Positions 1 to 8,446 of a stretch of 64,000 bases of DNA are shown piece after piece; the first letter of the stretch is position 1, and each line of letters opens with the position of its first letter. The notes under the pieces were generated by a model that searched no databases, was not told where the DNA came from, and worked only from the letters and a program-made list of their open reading frames with translations. The translations under genes were made by a program, and so were the position numbers. Source of the DNA: an uncultured Pelagibacteraceae bacterium (GTDB taxonomy: Bacteria > Pseudomonadota > Alphaproteobacteria > Pelagibacterales > Pelagibacteraceae). Location of the stretch: assembly GCA_902516465.1 (NCBI GenBank), contig CABXZD010000001.1, positions 221,761 through 285,760 of the forward strand, given 5' to 3'.

Positions 1-117
1 AATGTTCTAAAGTCTAAGCTACAAAAAACTCAGAACAAAGAGTTTAAAAAAAACTTAATCTTTATTTCTCTATTAATTTTGGGGATGATTTCTTTAGCCA
101 TTTTTTTATCTATATAA
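1..117 (+). CDS. C-terminal end of a small membrane protein (partial)
   Basis: An open frame runs from base 1 to a TAA at 115-117 and gives the last 38 residues of a protein whose start lies outside the window. It has a lysine-rich stretch followed by one hydrophobic helix of about 19 residues that ends at the stop codon. It aligns without gaps, stop to stop, with the C-terminus of the next gene (157-366), with about 12 of 38 identical residues including a shared NVL at the start of the overlap. The two are therefore probably tandem duplicates. I do not recognise the family and assign no function. Confidence 0.6.
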   Translation, partial: NVLKSKLQKTQNKEFKKNLIFISLLILGMISLAIFLSI

Positions 118-156
118 AAATTTGCAAAAATTGTTTTTACGTGATTAAATTAAAAT

Positions 157-366
157 ATGAAAAATAGTGGAATTAGCATAAAAGCAAAACTCATTTCAAA
201 ATATTTAAGTAAAGATCTCTCACAAAATCTTCATAGAAGTACTAATATAAATGTTCTTTTGAATAGAGTTAAAAATAATCAAAAAAATGAAAAAAGAAAA
301 AAATTATATTTTTCTTTTTCTGTTTCTGCTGGCTTAATATTGTTTGCAATAGTAATCTTTAATTAA
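157..366 (+). CDS. Small single-helix membrane protein, unknown function
   Basis: This 69-residue protein is basic over residues 1-48 and has one hydrophobic segment at about 50-68, so it should be a C-tail-anchored inner-membrane protein with its basic part in the cytoplasm. No Shine-Dalgarno is visible before the ATG, which is common in this window. Its C-terminal 38 residues line up gap-free with the truncated frame at 1-117, suggesting a tandem paralogue pair. It lies 89 bases upstream of a tRNA gene on the same strand. I do not recognise the family. It could be a spurious frame, but the paralogy to its neighbour argues for a real gene. Confidence 0.55.
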   Translation: MKNSGISIKAKLISKYLSKDLSQNLHRSTNINVLLNRVKNNQKNEKRKKLYFSFSVSAGLILFAIVIFN

Positions 367-413
367 TTTTATTGAATTTCCTATAAAAATTATTGTTAAA
401 ATGATTATTAATA

Positions 414-441
414 TTGAATCAAATTATTAAACTATTATAAA
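414..441 (+). promoter_or_regulatory. Candidate sigma70 promoter for tRNA-Met
   Basis: TTGAAT at 414-419 and TATAAA at 436-441 are separated by 16 bases. The expected start point, about 7 bases after the -10 box, falls just before the tRNA 5' end at 456. In such AT-rich sequence chance matches are common, so support is moderate. Confidence 0.4.
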
Positions 442-455
442 TCAATTCATAATAA

Positions 456-532
456 GGCGGGGTAGCTCAGTTGGTTAGAGCGCGGGACTCATAAGCCCGA
501 GGTCAGTGGTTCGATCCCACTTCCCGCTACCA
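456..532 (+). tRNA. tRNA-Met (CAU), elongator type
   Basis: The 77-base sequence folds as a cloverleaf: acceptor GGCGGGG/TCCCGCT (G-U pairs at 1-72 and 7-66), D-arm GCTC/GAGC, anticodon loop CTCATAA with CAT, T-arm AGTGG/CCACT with TTCGATC loop, then discriminator A and a genomically encoded CCA. The anticodon stem CGGGA/GCCCG ends in an A-G mismatch next to the loop. The initiator hallmarks (unpaired 1-72, three G-C pairs adjoining the loop) are absent, so this is the elongator Met tRNA. A lysidine-modified tRNA-Ile(CAU) is the main alternative. Confidence 0.93.
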
Positions 533-594
533 ACAAACGCTAAAAGCAAAAATAAATTTGAAACGTCGGGTGAATGAAAAGGTTTATAAATAGT

Positions 595-1392
595 TTATTT
601 ATAGGTCCAATCAATTTTTTTAATTGAAGTATAGCTTCCATAAAAAAAGTACCTTTTATTATTTGTTGGTAAGATTGTATCAACACCGTGTAAAGAATTT
701 GGCGAAGATAAAAAAGTAACTAAAAAACCTCTTTGAGGCTCAATCTTTTTAATCATCTCAACATCGTTAAGTAAAGGTTGTCTAAGATACTCTTTTGGGT
801 TTTCTTTGTATTTAAAAATTTGGAAGTTTCCTCCTTTTTTACCATCAAAGTTATTAATATATAAAAGAAAATTTAAGATTCTTCCTTCTTTATCGTGATG
901 GGGCTCCCTTTCATAACCTGATCCTGCTACAGAAAAGTCAAAATCACAATAAATTCTACAGTCATTAATAAGATTTGATAATATCTTAGAGGATCTATTC
1001 CTTATTTTAAAGGAAATATCATTTTTTCGGCTAATAAAATTTTTTAGAAATTTAAAGTTTTTATTTTTAAAATCAAAATATTTAGCATTTTTTTTGTTTA
1101 AATTATTTAAATTATTATAAAAAAAATTAAAAACAAAGCTATTCTCAAAAAAATTGTTAATATCATTAGCAATTGAATTTTTTATTATAAAATTCTTAAA
1201 GTTTTTAGTTCCTTTTAAAATAGTTTTTCTGTTTCCCATTACTGTTTTGTCAAAAATAGTACTATCATTAGATAAAGAATTTTGAAGAGCATCTAACTGA
1301 CTTTTTTCCAAAAAATTTTTATAAATAATTAATGGGTATGGATTAAAAAATTGATCAACAATTTGTATATTATTTAAATTTAAGTTATTCAT
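595..1392 (-). CDS. 2-oxoglutarate/Fe(II)-dependent oxygenase family protein
   Basis: This 265-residue protein carries the facial triad of Fe(II)/2-oxoglutarate oxygenases in its C-terminal half: HxD at H165/D167 (within REPHHDKEGR), a distal H235 (SLHGV) and R247 (NNKRYFF) as the likely 2-oxoglutarate carboxylate ligand. The spacing is like the prolyl-4-hydroxylase-type 2OG-FeII_Oxy_3 domain. The N-terminal 120 residues are Asn/Lys/Phe-rich and show no motif. Its start overlaps the stop of the upstream methyltransferase gene by 4 bases, so the two are translationally coupled. With rmlA/rmlB upstream on the same strand it probably modifies a sugar or lipid-linked surface glycan. The substrate is unknown. 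Confidence 0.75.
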   Translation of the reverse strand: MNNLNLNNIQIVDQFFNPYPLIIYKNFLEKSQLDALQNSLSNDSTIFDKTVMGNRKTILKGTKNFKNFIIKNSIANDINNFFENSFVFNFFYNNLNNLNKKNAKYFDFKNKNFKFLKNFISRKNDISFKIRNRSSKILSNLINDCRIYCDFDFSVAGSGYEREPHHDKEGRILNFLLYINNFDGKKGGNFQIFKYKENPKEYLRQPLLNDVEMIKKIEPQRGFLVTFLSSPNSLHGVDTILPTNNKRYFFYGSYTSIKKIDWTYK

Positions 1393-2453
1393 CTCTTAAA
1401 ATTTTTTTTTATTTTTTCATGTAAATAAACAGCAAAATTTGGACTTATGTAGTTTATTATCATAAATAGAAAGGTATATGAAGTATGAAAAAACATATTA
1501 ATAAGAGTTTTAAATCTAAACAAGACCAACTTTAAACCGACATTATTTCTTTCTTTTTTCAAATTTAAATAAACTTTTTTTCCAACCAAAACTTTTGGAA
1601 AAAAAATATCTTTTTTATTAATTGATTTTGCCAAAATATGTAAATTTAAATTTTTGTTATTTCTTAATAAACTTCCTTGTTGATATAGACCTCTTTGCTC
1701 CAAAGTGATTATTTTATAATTGCAACTTTTTAAAATATACTCAATCGTATCCTTAGAATATAGAAATAAGTGGGTAGGATCATTTAATGGATTAGAATAA
1801 GGGTTTGGTATTTCTAAATATAATAGACCATTGTTTTTTAAAACATTTTTTTTAATTTTACGTAAAAAATCAACTGGATCCATCAAATGTTCAAAAACAT
1901 GTAATAACGTAATTATATCAGCATTTATTTTTTTTTTATAAAAATTATTAAAAGTTTCAAAAACTTCATCTACTAAAAAAAAAGATTTTGCCATTTTTAA
2001 ACCCTCTTTATTATAATCTGTACCAATAGTTCTAAAATTCAAAATTTTTTTGCATGCAAATAAAAAAGCTCCTTGGTAACACCCATAATCTAAAATTTTA
2101 TTTTTTTTTTTAAAATTAAAATTATTTTTATTTTTTAATAAAATTTCATAAAAAGCATGAAATCTATGAAAACTAACCGAAGTCCAGTCAAATCTTAAGG
2201 GTAAATCAATAGTTCTATTTTTAAGATAAATTGCTGAACCCGTTTTTCTATAAGCTGTTTGGTAATGATTAATTAATTTTTTTTTATCTATGTCAGGGTG
2301 ATGATAGATTGTTCCACAATTATCACAAACTAGGTTGTCATAATTAATTAACTTTTTATCTGAAGAGTCGATTCTCAAAAAAAAATTATTTTTCGTAACT
2401 ACTGTACTGTTGTTTTCACCACATATTTTACAAGAAATTTTTCTTTTTTTCAT
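1389..2453 (-). CDS. Zinc-ribbon class I SAM-dependent methyltransferase
   Basis: The 354-residue protein begins with a treble-clef/zinc-ribbon element (C8xxC11 and C43xxC46) followed by a Rossmann methyltransferase domain. Motif I is ILDYGCYQGAF at about 120-130 and the post-motif is LLHVFEHLMDP at about 183-193. A C-terminal hydrophobic segment near 318-340 could bind membrane. This layout is that of sugar C-methyltransferases and related enzymes in surface-polysaccharide clusters. It sits just downstream of rmlA (19-base gap) and overlaps the following oxygenase gene by 4 bases. It is a paralogue of the protein at 11789-12712, with the same zinc-ribbon plus EHxxDP architecture. Confidence 0.78.
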   Translation of the reverse strand: MKKRKISCKICGENNSTVVTKNNFFLRIDSSDKKLINYDNLVCDNCGTIYHHPDIDKKKLINHYQTAYRKTGSAIYLKNRTIDLPLRFDWTSVSFHRFHAFYEILLKNKNNFNFKKKNKILDYGCYQGAFLFACKKILNFRTIGTDYNKEGLKMAKSFFLVDEVFETFNNFYKKKINADIITLLHVFEHLMDPVDFLRKIKKNVLKNNGLLYLEIPNPYSNPLNDPTHLFLYSKDTIEYILKSCNYKIITLEQRGLYQQGSLLRNNKNLNLHILAKSINKKDIFFPKVLVGKKVYLNLKKERNNVGLKLVLFRFKTLINMFFHTSYTFLFMIINYISPNFAVYLHEKIKKNFKR

Positions 2454-2472
2454 TTTCCCTATTCCAATAATA

Positions 2473-3342
2473 TTAACTAATCAGTTTCTTAAGGTAATTT
2501 GAATATTCACAGTTTCCATAAAATTTAATAGAATCATTAATATTTTTTTTCGTTATCCACTTTTTATTTAATGAAATCTCCTCTAAACAAGCAATTTTAA
2601 ATCCTTGTCTATTCTCAATTGCTGAAACAAATGATGAGGTTTTATAAAAATCATCAATAGAACCGGTATCTAGCCAAGCACCACCCCTACCTATTAAACC
2701 TGCAGTTAATTGTTTTTTCTTTTTATAAAAATTTAACAGATCTACAATTTCAACTTCACCTCTTTTGGAAGGTTTTAATTTTTTGGCGTATTTTACAACA
2801 TCATTATCAAAGAAATATAAACCTGTAATAGCTAAATCAGATAAATATTTTTTAGGCTTTTCTTCAATAGAAATAATTTTATTATTTTTATCTATTTTTG
2901 CTACCCCAAAAAGCTCAGGTTTTGTAACTTTATGCAAAACAACTCTTGCCCCTTTTTTAAGTTTTGTATTTTCTAAAAGTTGACCTGTTAAATTTTGTCC
3001 ATAAAAAAAATTATCTCCTAAAATCATTGAAACATTAGACTTACCAATAAATTTTTCTCCGATTACGAATGCATCAGGTAGACCTCTTGGTTTACTTTGT
3101 TCTATATATGAAATTTTTATTCCTAAATTTTTGCCATTAGGCAAAATTTTTTGGTATTGATTTAATTGTCCTTTATTTACAATTATTAATATGTCTTTTA
3201 TATTTGCTAACATTAGAATAGATAAGGGATAAAATATCAAAGGTTTGTCATAAATTGGCAATAATTGTTTATTTACTGCCTTTGTTAAAGGACTCATTCG
3301 AGTTCCTTTTCCACCAGCTAAAATAATTCCCTTTTTAATCAT
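2473..3342 (-). CDS. rmlA: Glucose-1-phosphate thymidylyltransferase RmlA
   Basis: RmlA makes dTDP-glucose from dTTP and glucose-1-phosphate, the first step to dTDP-sugars for surface glycans. The 289 residues match the usual RmlA length. The N-terminal signature GGKGTRMSPLTKAVNKQLL and the following PIYDKP are present, as are an MILGDNFFYG metal-binding stretch, an IEEKP motif and AWLDTGSIDDF in the C-terminal half. Its start overlaps the rmlB stop by 4 bases, so the two are coupled. RmlC and RmlD are not in this window, so the final sugar cannot be named. Confidence 0.96.
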   Translation of the reverse strand: MIKKGIILAGGKGTRMSPLTKAVNKQLLPIYDKPLIFYPLSILMLANIKDILIIVNKGQLNQYQKILPNGKNLGIKISYIEQSKPRGLPDAFVIGEKFIGKSNVSMILGDNFFYGQNLTGQLLENTKLKKGARVVLHKVTKPELFGVAKIDKNNKIISIEEKPKKYLSDLAITGLYFFDNDVVKYAKKLKPSKRGEVEIVDLLNFYKKKKQLTAGLIGRGGAWLDTGSIDDFYKTSSFVSAIENRQGFKIACLEEISLNKKWITKKNINDSIKFYGNCEYSNYLKKLIS

Positions 3343-4352
3343 CCTTTACCTAATCTTTTTATAATATCTTTTTGTGACAATGAATTATAATATTTTTTAT
3401 TTTTATTGTACCACTCAAATGTTAATTTAATTCCTTGTCTAAAATTTGTTTTAGGATACCACTTTAATTTTTTCCTTATTTTGTTACTATTAATAGCATA
3501 CCTAAAATCATGGCCAGGTCTGTCTTTTACAAACAAAATTTTAACTTTGTTATTTAATTCTTTTATACTTTTTGAGATTTTTATTAGTTCGCGGGATACC
3601 TGTAAATTAGTCAAATTTTTATTTGAACCAATGTTATAAAATTCACCAATCGCTCCTTTTATTAAAACTTTTATCAATGCTTCACAGTGATCTTTTACAT
3701 ATATCCATTCTCTAGAATTTTTACCTTTTCCATAAATTGGTAAAGGTTTGTTATTCATAATGTTGTAAATAAGCTTAGGAATTAGCTTTTCTGGATGTTG
3801 TTTGGGACCATAATTATTCGAACAATTAGTGACAATTGCAGGAATTTTATAAGTTCTAATATACGAATTTACTAAATGATCAGATGCAGCCTTACTAGCA
3901 GCATAAGGGGAACTTGGTTTATAAGGATAATTTTCTGATGATCGTCCGGCTAAAATATCACCATAAACTTCGTCAGTGGAAATGTGTATCAATTTTGAAT
4001 TATTTTTCTTCGAATACTCTTTGAAACATTCTAATAAATTAAAAGTTCCTACAATATTGCTTTGAATAAAATTCTTTGGTTTATCTATAGACCTATCAAC
4101 ATGGGTTTCAGCTGCAAGATTGAAAACTCCAATTGGTTTATATTTGAATAGAATTTTTTTTAGCTTTTTATTTTTAATGTCACATTTAACAAATCTGTAT
4201 TTTTTTGAGTTTTTAAATTCTTTGACATTATAAAAATTTGAGGAATAGGTTACCTTATCAATATTAATTACGTAATAATTTTTACTAATTAATAGATCTA
4301 TAAGATTACTTCCTATAAAACCCAGTCCTCCTGTAACAATTATCTTTTTCAT
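3339..4352 (-). CDS. rmlB: dTDP-glucose 4,6-dehydratase RmlB
   Basis: RmlB converts dTDP-glucose to dTDP-4-keto-6-deoxyglucose, the precursor of rhamnose and other 6-deoxysugars. The 337-residue extended SDR protein has the NAD-binding GGLGFIGSN at residues 8-16, AAETHVDRSI, the STDEVYGD substrate/catalytic strand, the YAASK Tyr-Lys pair and NNYGPKQHPEKLIP, all typical of RmlB. It lies 8 bases downstream of apt and overlaps rmlA by 4 bases. The first gene of the leftward group is apt, so the promoter is probably in the 41-base spacer 4889-4929. Confidence 0.96.
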   Translation of the reverse strand: MKKIIVTGGLGFIGSNLIDLLISKNYYVINIDKVTYSSNFYNVKEFKNSKKYRFVKCDIKNKKLKKILFKYKPIGVFNLAAETHVDRSIDKPKNFIQSNIVGTFNLLECFKEYSKKNNSKLIHISTDEVYGDILAGRSSENYPYKPSSPYAASKAASDHLVNSYIRTYKIPAIVTNCSNNYGPKQHPEKLIPKLIYNIMNNKPLPIYGKGKNSREWIYVKDHCEALIKVLIKGAIGEFYNIGSNKNLTNLQVSRELIKISKSIKELNNKVKILFVKDRPGHDFRYAINSNKIRKKLKWYPKTNFRQGIKLTFEWYNKNKKYYNSLSQKDIIKRLGKG

Positions 4353-4360
4353 TTCAATTA

Positions 4361-4888
4361 TTAATGGCCCGGAAACTCAATTAAATTTTCAACTTTATAA
4401 CCTTTTTTAATTAAATTTTCTGAACCATTTAGATCAAAAAGGTTAATTACAAAAATGAATCCAGCAACTTCACCACCAGAAATTTCTACTAATTTAGCAG
4501 CAGCTTCTGCCGTCCCACCTGTAGCAATTAAATCATCAATTATTAAAACATTTTCTTTTTTATTTATTGAATCTTTATGAATTTCGATAGTTGCCGTTCC
4601 ATACTCCAACTCAAAATTTACCGAATGAACATCTGAAGGTAACTTATTTTTTTTTCTAAGCATTATAAAAGGTTTCTTTAAAATAAATGAAACAGCTGAG
4701 GCAAAAACAAAGCCTCTTGACTCAATAGCTGCAATTTTTTCAAATTTAATTCCCTTTGATCTACTTACAATTTGATTTATAGTTTCTGTAAATGCATTTT
4801 CATCTTTGATAAGTGTAGTAATATCTCTAAATAATATACCTTTTTTTGGATAATCTGGAATCGATCTAATAAAGTCTTTTAAATTCAT
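4361..4888 (-). CDS. apt: Adenine phosphoribosyltransferase
   Basis: Apt salvages adenine to AMP using PRPP. The 175 residues match the family length. The PRPP loop VLIIDDLIATGGTAEAA is intact near 118-134, and FRDITTLIKD plus AAIESRGFVFA are Apt signatures. It is divergent from mtnP with only 41 bases between the starts. That placement makes sense because MtnP releases free adenine, the substrate of Apt. It also leads the leftward rml group. Confidence 0.96.
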   Translation of the reverse strand: MNLKDFIRSIPDYPKKGILFRDITTLIKDENAFTETINQIVSRSKGIKFEKIAAIESRGFVFASAVSFILKKPFIMLRKKNKLPSDVHSVNFELEYGTATIEIHKDSINKKENVLIIDDLIATGGTAEAAAKLVEISGGEVAGFIFVINLFDLNGSENLIKKGYKVENLIEFPGH

Positions 4889-4929
4889 AATTGTTATTTA
4901 TAAAAGTATAAATAAGTTAATTTTTAGAC

Positions 4930-5802
4930 ATGACAATAAATAAATTAGCAATAATAGGCGGTAGTGGGCTTTATGATGTTGAGGAATTCAAAAATAGAGA
5001 ATTATTAGATATCGATACTCCTTGGGGAAATCCTTCTGATCAAATACTAAAAACTAATTATAAACATAAAGAGGTATATTTTTTACCTAGACATGGTAGG
5101 GGGCATTTCATTTCTCCAACAAAAATTAATTTTAGGGCAAATATCGATGCACTCAAACAATTAGGAGTTACTGATATAGTCTCGGTTTCAGCAGTAGGAT
5201 CCTTAAAGGAAGATCTGCCGCCTGGAAAATTTGTGATTGTAAATCAGTTTATTGACAGAACTTTTGCAAGAGAAAAAACCTTTTTTGATGAAGAAATTGT
5301 AGCACATGTTTCAATGGCCCATCCGACATCTAGTGGCTTAATGAATGCGTGTGAAGAGGCTATTAAAAAAGAAAAAATTGAGTATCAAAGAAATGGAACA
5401 TATGTTGTTATGGAAGGACCTCAATTTTCAACATTAGCAGAATCAAATTTATACAGATCATGGAAAGCTGATGTTATTGGAATGACAAATATGCCTGAAG
5501 CAAAATTAGCACGCGAAGCTGAAATAAGATATGCTTCTGTTTCGATGGTAACAGATTATGATTGTTGGCATCCTGATCACGAAAATGTTGATGTTCAACA
5601 GGTAATAAAAATTTTATTAAGTAATGCTGAAAAAGCTAAAAATATGATTAAAAATTTAATAGATAATTTTGAAAATCATATTGATCCTAAAGATCCAACA
5701 AATAATTGTTTAGATGTTGCTATTATTACTGCACCTGAAAAAAGAACAAAAAAAACTATAGAAAAATTAAAAACTGTGGCTGGAAGGGCATTAAAGAAAT
5801 GA
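4930..5802 (+). CDS. mtnP: S-methyl-5'-thioadenosine phosphorylase MtnP
   Basis: MtnP phosphorolyses 5'-methylthioadenosine (MTA, by-product of spermidine synthase) to adenine and 5-methylthioribose-1-phosphate. The 290-residue PNP/UDP-family protein has the phosphate-binding GGSGLY near its N-terminus, FLPRHGRGH, the EGPQFST purine-site strand and GMTNMPEAKLAREAEI followed by TDYDCWH, typical of MTA phosphorylases. It heads a rightward operon in which every gene junction is an overlap of 1-4 bases or a 1-base gap, ending with the polyamine synthesis fusion that generates its substrate. Confidence 0.94.
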   Translation: MTINKLAIIGGSGLYDVEEFKNRELLDIDTPWGNPSDQILKTNYKHKEVYFLPRHGRGHFISPTKINFRANIDALKQLGVTDIVSVSAVGSLKEDLPPGKFVIVNQFIDRTFAREKTFFDEEIVAHVSMAHPTSSGLMNACEEAIKKEKIEYQRNGTYVVMEGPQFSTLAESNLYRSWKADVIGMTNMPEAKLAREAEIRYASVSMVTDYDCWHPDHENVDVQQVIKILLSNAEKAKNMIKNLIDNFENHIDPKDPTNNCLDVAIITAPEKRTKKTIEKLKTVAGRALKK

Positions 5803-6728
5803 AAAAATTATTATTAATTTTAATATTTTTAGCAATTTCAAATACAGGTTATGCAAATGGAAAAATTTTAAAAAGTGGCTTTATTACTAAATCCGCCTCG
5901 GTAAATGAGAGCATGATTATTGAAGACCCAAAAAATAAAATTATAATTATTTATAATCATGGGCAAAATAAAAATGATAAAGCAATAAAGAATGAATGCA
6001 TTTGGGTTAGTCAAATAAGAAATCAAGCTTCACTGGTAGATTTGGAAATAAATGGTAAAAAAATTATGGTTTATAATTTTTGTACTAACGATTTAGCTGG
6101 AGACATGTCACCGAAAAAATACTGGAAGTTTAAAGAACCTTATGAAGGTATACATAAATTAGATAAAAGAATTGAAAAAAATTTAGAATTAGTGGATAAA
6201 TTTGTAAAAATAGGTGTGCCTAGAAAACAGATTATTGTATCAGGCCACTCTTGTGGAGGTCTATTAACTTTAATGTTATTGGCCGCTCATCCTAAAAAAG
6301 TGGGTGGAGGCATATCATATATGCAAGCTTGTTATGGTAAACTCTCCTCAAAATATAAGGCGAAAAAAGTTGGTTCTGAGGAGGCACTAGCAAAATTTGC
6401 AAAAAAATATCCAGGGGGTGCTGAGCTAAGACAAAGACAGATTGATAACATAAAAAAATTAAACAATATACCTGTTCTTGCTTTTACACATCCAAAAGAT
6501 AAGTATGAGGGTCTGTTATCTGATTGGTTAGAAGAAGTTCCAGGTGTTAAAAGAATTGTTATTTCAGAGGATTTTAAAATAAATGGAAAAAACTGTGTCA
6601 TGAAAGGAAATGACTGGGAAGAAAAAGTTTCTGAAAGAAAAAATGCCGGTCATGAAATGAGTCAGGGACTTTGCTTTCAGTATTATAATCCAGAAATTCT
6701 CGAATATATTGCCTCACGATTGAAATGA
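5799..6728 (+). CDS. Exported alpha/beta-hydrolase-like protein
   Basis: The 309-residue protein begins with a Sec-type signal peptide (MKKLLLILIFLAISNTGYA, probable cleavage after residue 19). It has the nucleophile elbow GHSCGG (about 149-154) of serine alpha/beta hydrolases and a late GHEM that could provide the catalytic His. Substrate unknown. Both ends overlap its neighbours by 4 bases (mtnP upstream, mtnA downstream), so it is co-translated with cytoplasmic methylthioadenosine salvage enzymes although it should be periplasmic. That contrast is unexplained. It distantly resembles the dienelactone-hydrolase-type protein at 20367-21386, which also has a signal peptide. Confidence 0.65.
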   Translation: MKKLLLILIFLAISNTGYANGKILKSGFITKSASVNESMIIEDPKNKIIIIYNHGQNKNDKAIKNECIWVSQIRNQASLVDLEINGKKIMVYNFCTNDLAGDMSPKKYWKFKEPYEGIHKLDKRIEKNLELVDKFVKIGVPRKQIIVSGHSCGGLLTLMLLAAHPKKVGGGISYMQACYGKLSSKYKAKKVGSEEALAKFAKKYPGGAELRQRQIDNIKKLNNIPVLAFTHPKDKYEGLLSDWLEEVPGVKRIVISEDFKINGKNCVMKGNDWEEKVSERKNAGHEMSQGLCFQYYNPEILEYIASRLK

Positions 6729-7795
6729 AAATAGAAGGAAAAGAATATCGTACAATTTGGTTTGAAAATAATGTTGTAAAGATTATTGACCAAACAAAAC
6801 TTCCACACCAATTTATTATAAAGGATTTAAGAACAGTAAATGATGCGATAAACGCCATTAAAGTAATGGAGGTGAGAGGCGCACCTTTAATAGGGGCTAC
6901 AGCAGCTTATGGATTGGTTTTGGCAATTATTGAAAATAACGATCAGTCATTTTTAAAGAAATCATCAGAAGACTTGATTAATTCAAGACCAACTGCAATT
7001 AATCTTAAGTGGGCTGTTGATAGAATGATGAATAAATTATCGGGCGTTAATAGTGATAAAATTTTAGAAATTGCTCTCAATGAGGCAAATGAAATTTGTG
7101 AAGAAGATATAAGATTTTGTGAAAATATAGGTTTAAACGGTCTTAAAATTATTGAGGAAATTTATGATAAAAAAAAAGATACGGTTAATATTTTAACCCA
7201 TTGTAACGCAGGTTGGCTTGCAACAATAAATTGGGGGACAGCAACTTCTCCAATTTATCATGCTCATAAAAAAGGTATACCAGTTCATGTTTGGGCTGAT
7301 GAAACGAGACCAAGAAACCAAGGAGCTAATTTAACTTCATATGAATTAAATGAAGAAGGAATTAAAAATACAATTATTGCAGATAATACTGGTGGTATTT
7401 TAATGCAAAGAGGTGAAGTTGATATGTGTATTGTTGGTACAGATAGAACTTTATCTAATGGAGATGTTTGTAATAAAGTTGGAACTTACTTAAAAGCACT
7501 AGTAGCTCATGATAACAAAGTTCCTTTTTATGTTGCGCTGCCAAGTTCAACTATTGATTGGAATATTAAAAATCATAAGGATATTCCAATCGAAGAGAGA
7601 AATTCAGATGAATTATCTCATATTGAAGGTTTAGATGAAAAAGGAGATATAAAAAAAATACTAATTTATCCAAAAAAAAGTAAAGCTATGAATTTAGCTT
7701 TTGATGTTACACCTGCCAAATATGTTACAGGTTTGATAACTGAAAAAGGCGTATGTGAGGCATCAGAAAAAGGACTTAAAGAATTATTTAAATAA
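6725..7795 (+). CDS. mtnA: S-methyl-5-thioribose-1-phosphate isomerase MtnA
   Basis: MtnA isomerises 5-methylthioribose-1-phosphate to 5-methylthioribulose-1-phosphate. The 356-residue eIF2B-like protein has the RGAPLIGATAAYG signature, the active-site cysteine in LTHCNAGWLA, VWADETRPRNQGANLT, and the aspartate in VGTDRTLSNGDVCNKVGT, all diagnostic of MtnA. It overlaps the upstream hydrolase by 4 bases and the downstream aldolase gene by 1 base (TAATG). It is the second step of MTA salvage after mtnP. Confidence 0.95.
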   Translation: MKIEGKEYRTIWFENNVVKIIDQTKLPHQFIIKDLRTVNDAINAIKVMEVRGAPLIGATAAYGLVLAIIENNDQSFLKKSSEDLINSRPTAINLKWAVDRMMNKLSGVNSDKILEIALNEANEICEEDIRFCENIGLNGLKIIEEIYDKKKDTVNILTHCNAGWLATINWGTATSPIYHAHKKGIPVHVWADETRPRNQGANLTSYELNEEGIKNTIIADNTGGILMQRGEVDMCIVGTDRTLSNGDVCNKVGTYLKALVAHDNKVPFYVALPSSTIDWNIKNHKDIPIEERNSDELSHIEGLDEKGDIKKILIYPKKSKAMNLAFDVTPAKYVTGLITEKGVCEASEKGLKELFK

Positions 7796-8445
7796 TGAAT
7801 TTAGATCAAAGAAATCAGATAATTGAATATTCGTTAAAATTAAATTCAACAAATCTTTCACCTCTTAGGTCAGGCAATATATCATTAAGAGGAATAGAAG
7901 ATGGTATAGAAGGATACTTAATTACTCCATCAGGAAAAAAATATGAAACTTTAAAACCAGAGGATATTGTTTTTATGGGTTTAAATGAAGAAGAAGAAAA
8001 AAACTCCACGAACAAACCTTCATCTGAATGGAGATTTCATCGAGATATTTATGCAAATAAAAAAGAAGCACATGCTATTGTTCATGCTCATTCTCTACAC
8101 GCAACAGCTGTATCTTCACACGGAAAACCTATTCCACCTTTTCATTACATGGTTGCTCTTGCAGGAGGAGATGACATTAAATGTGCTGAATACGCTACTT
8201 TTGGAACAGAAGAATTATCTAAAAATATTATTAAAGCTCTAGAAAATAGAACTGCTTGTTTAATGTCTAATCACGGGCAGGTTGCTTTTGGAAAAAATCT
8301 TGATGATGCATTTGAACTAGCACAAGAGATAGAAAATATTTGTCATCAATACACTATTGCTTTAAAATTAGGACAACCTAGGATTCTTTCATTTGAAGAA
8401 ATGAAAAAAATTTTAGATAAGGCTAAAAATTATAAAAAAGGGTAA
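7795..8445 (+). CDS. Class II aldolase, probable 5-methylthioribulose-1-phosphate aldolase (Ald2-like)
   Basis: The 216-residue zinc aldolase resembles L-fuculose-1-phosphate aldolase: ITPSGKKYETL phosphate loop, SSEWRFH with the catalytic Glu (E78), zinc ligands H97 and H99 (HAHSLH), H160 (SNHGQ), plus FHYMVALAGG and YATFGT. All four key residues sit at a constant +5 offset from E. coli FucA E73/H92/H94/H155. Family knowledge: in the DHAP shunt of Rhodospirillum rubrum and some E. coli, a FucA-like Ald2 acts after MtnP and MtnA and splits methylthioribulose-1-phosphate to DHAP and 2-methylthioacetaldehyde. Its place directly after mtnA supports that role. The related dehydratase MtnB is the alternative, but I do not expect the SSEW motif there. 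Confidence 0.78.
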   Translation: MNLDQRNQIIEYSLKLNSTNLSPLRSGNISLRGIEDGIEGYLITPSGKKYETLKPEDIVFMGLNEEEEKNSTNKPSSEWRFHRDIYANKKEAHAIVHAHSLHATAVSSHGKPIPPFHYMVALAGGDDIKCAEYATFGTEELSKNIIKALENRTACLMSNHGQVAFGKNLDDAFELAQEIENICHQYTIALKLGQPRILSFEEMKKILDKAKNYKKG

Positions 8446-8446
8446 G

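Noticed and set aside
456..532. Initiator tRNA-fMet or tRNA-Ile(CAU)
   Set aside because: The initiator needs an unpaired 1-72 and G-C rich anticodon stem next to the loop, which are not seen; Ile(CAU) cannot be fully excluded but the overall sequence fits elongator Met.
7795..8445. MtnB dehydratase
   Set aside because: Same fold and position are possible, but the SSEW, FHYM and YATFGT motifs and the +5 offset fit a FucA/Ald2-type aldolase better, and no later classical salvage genes are here.
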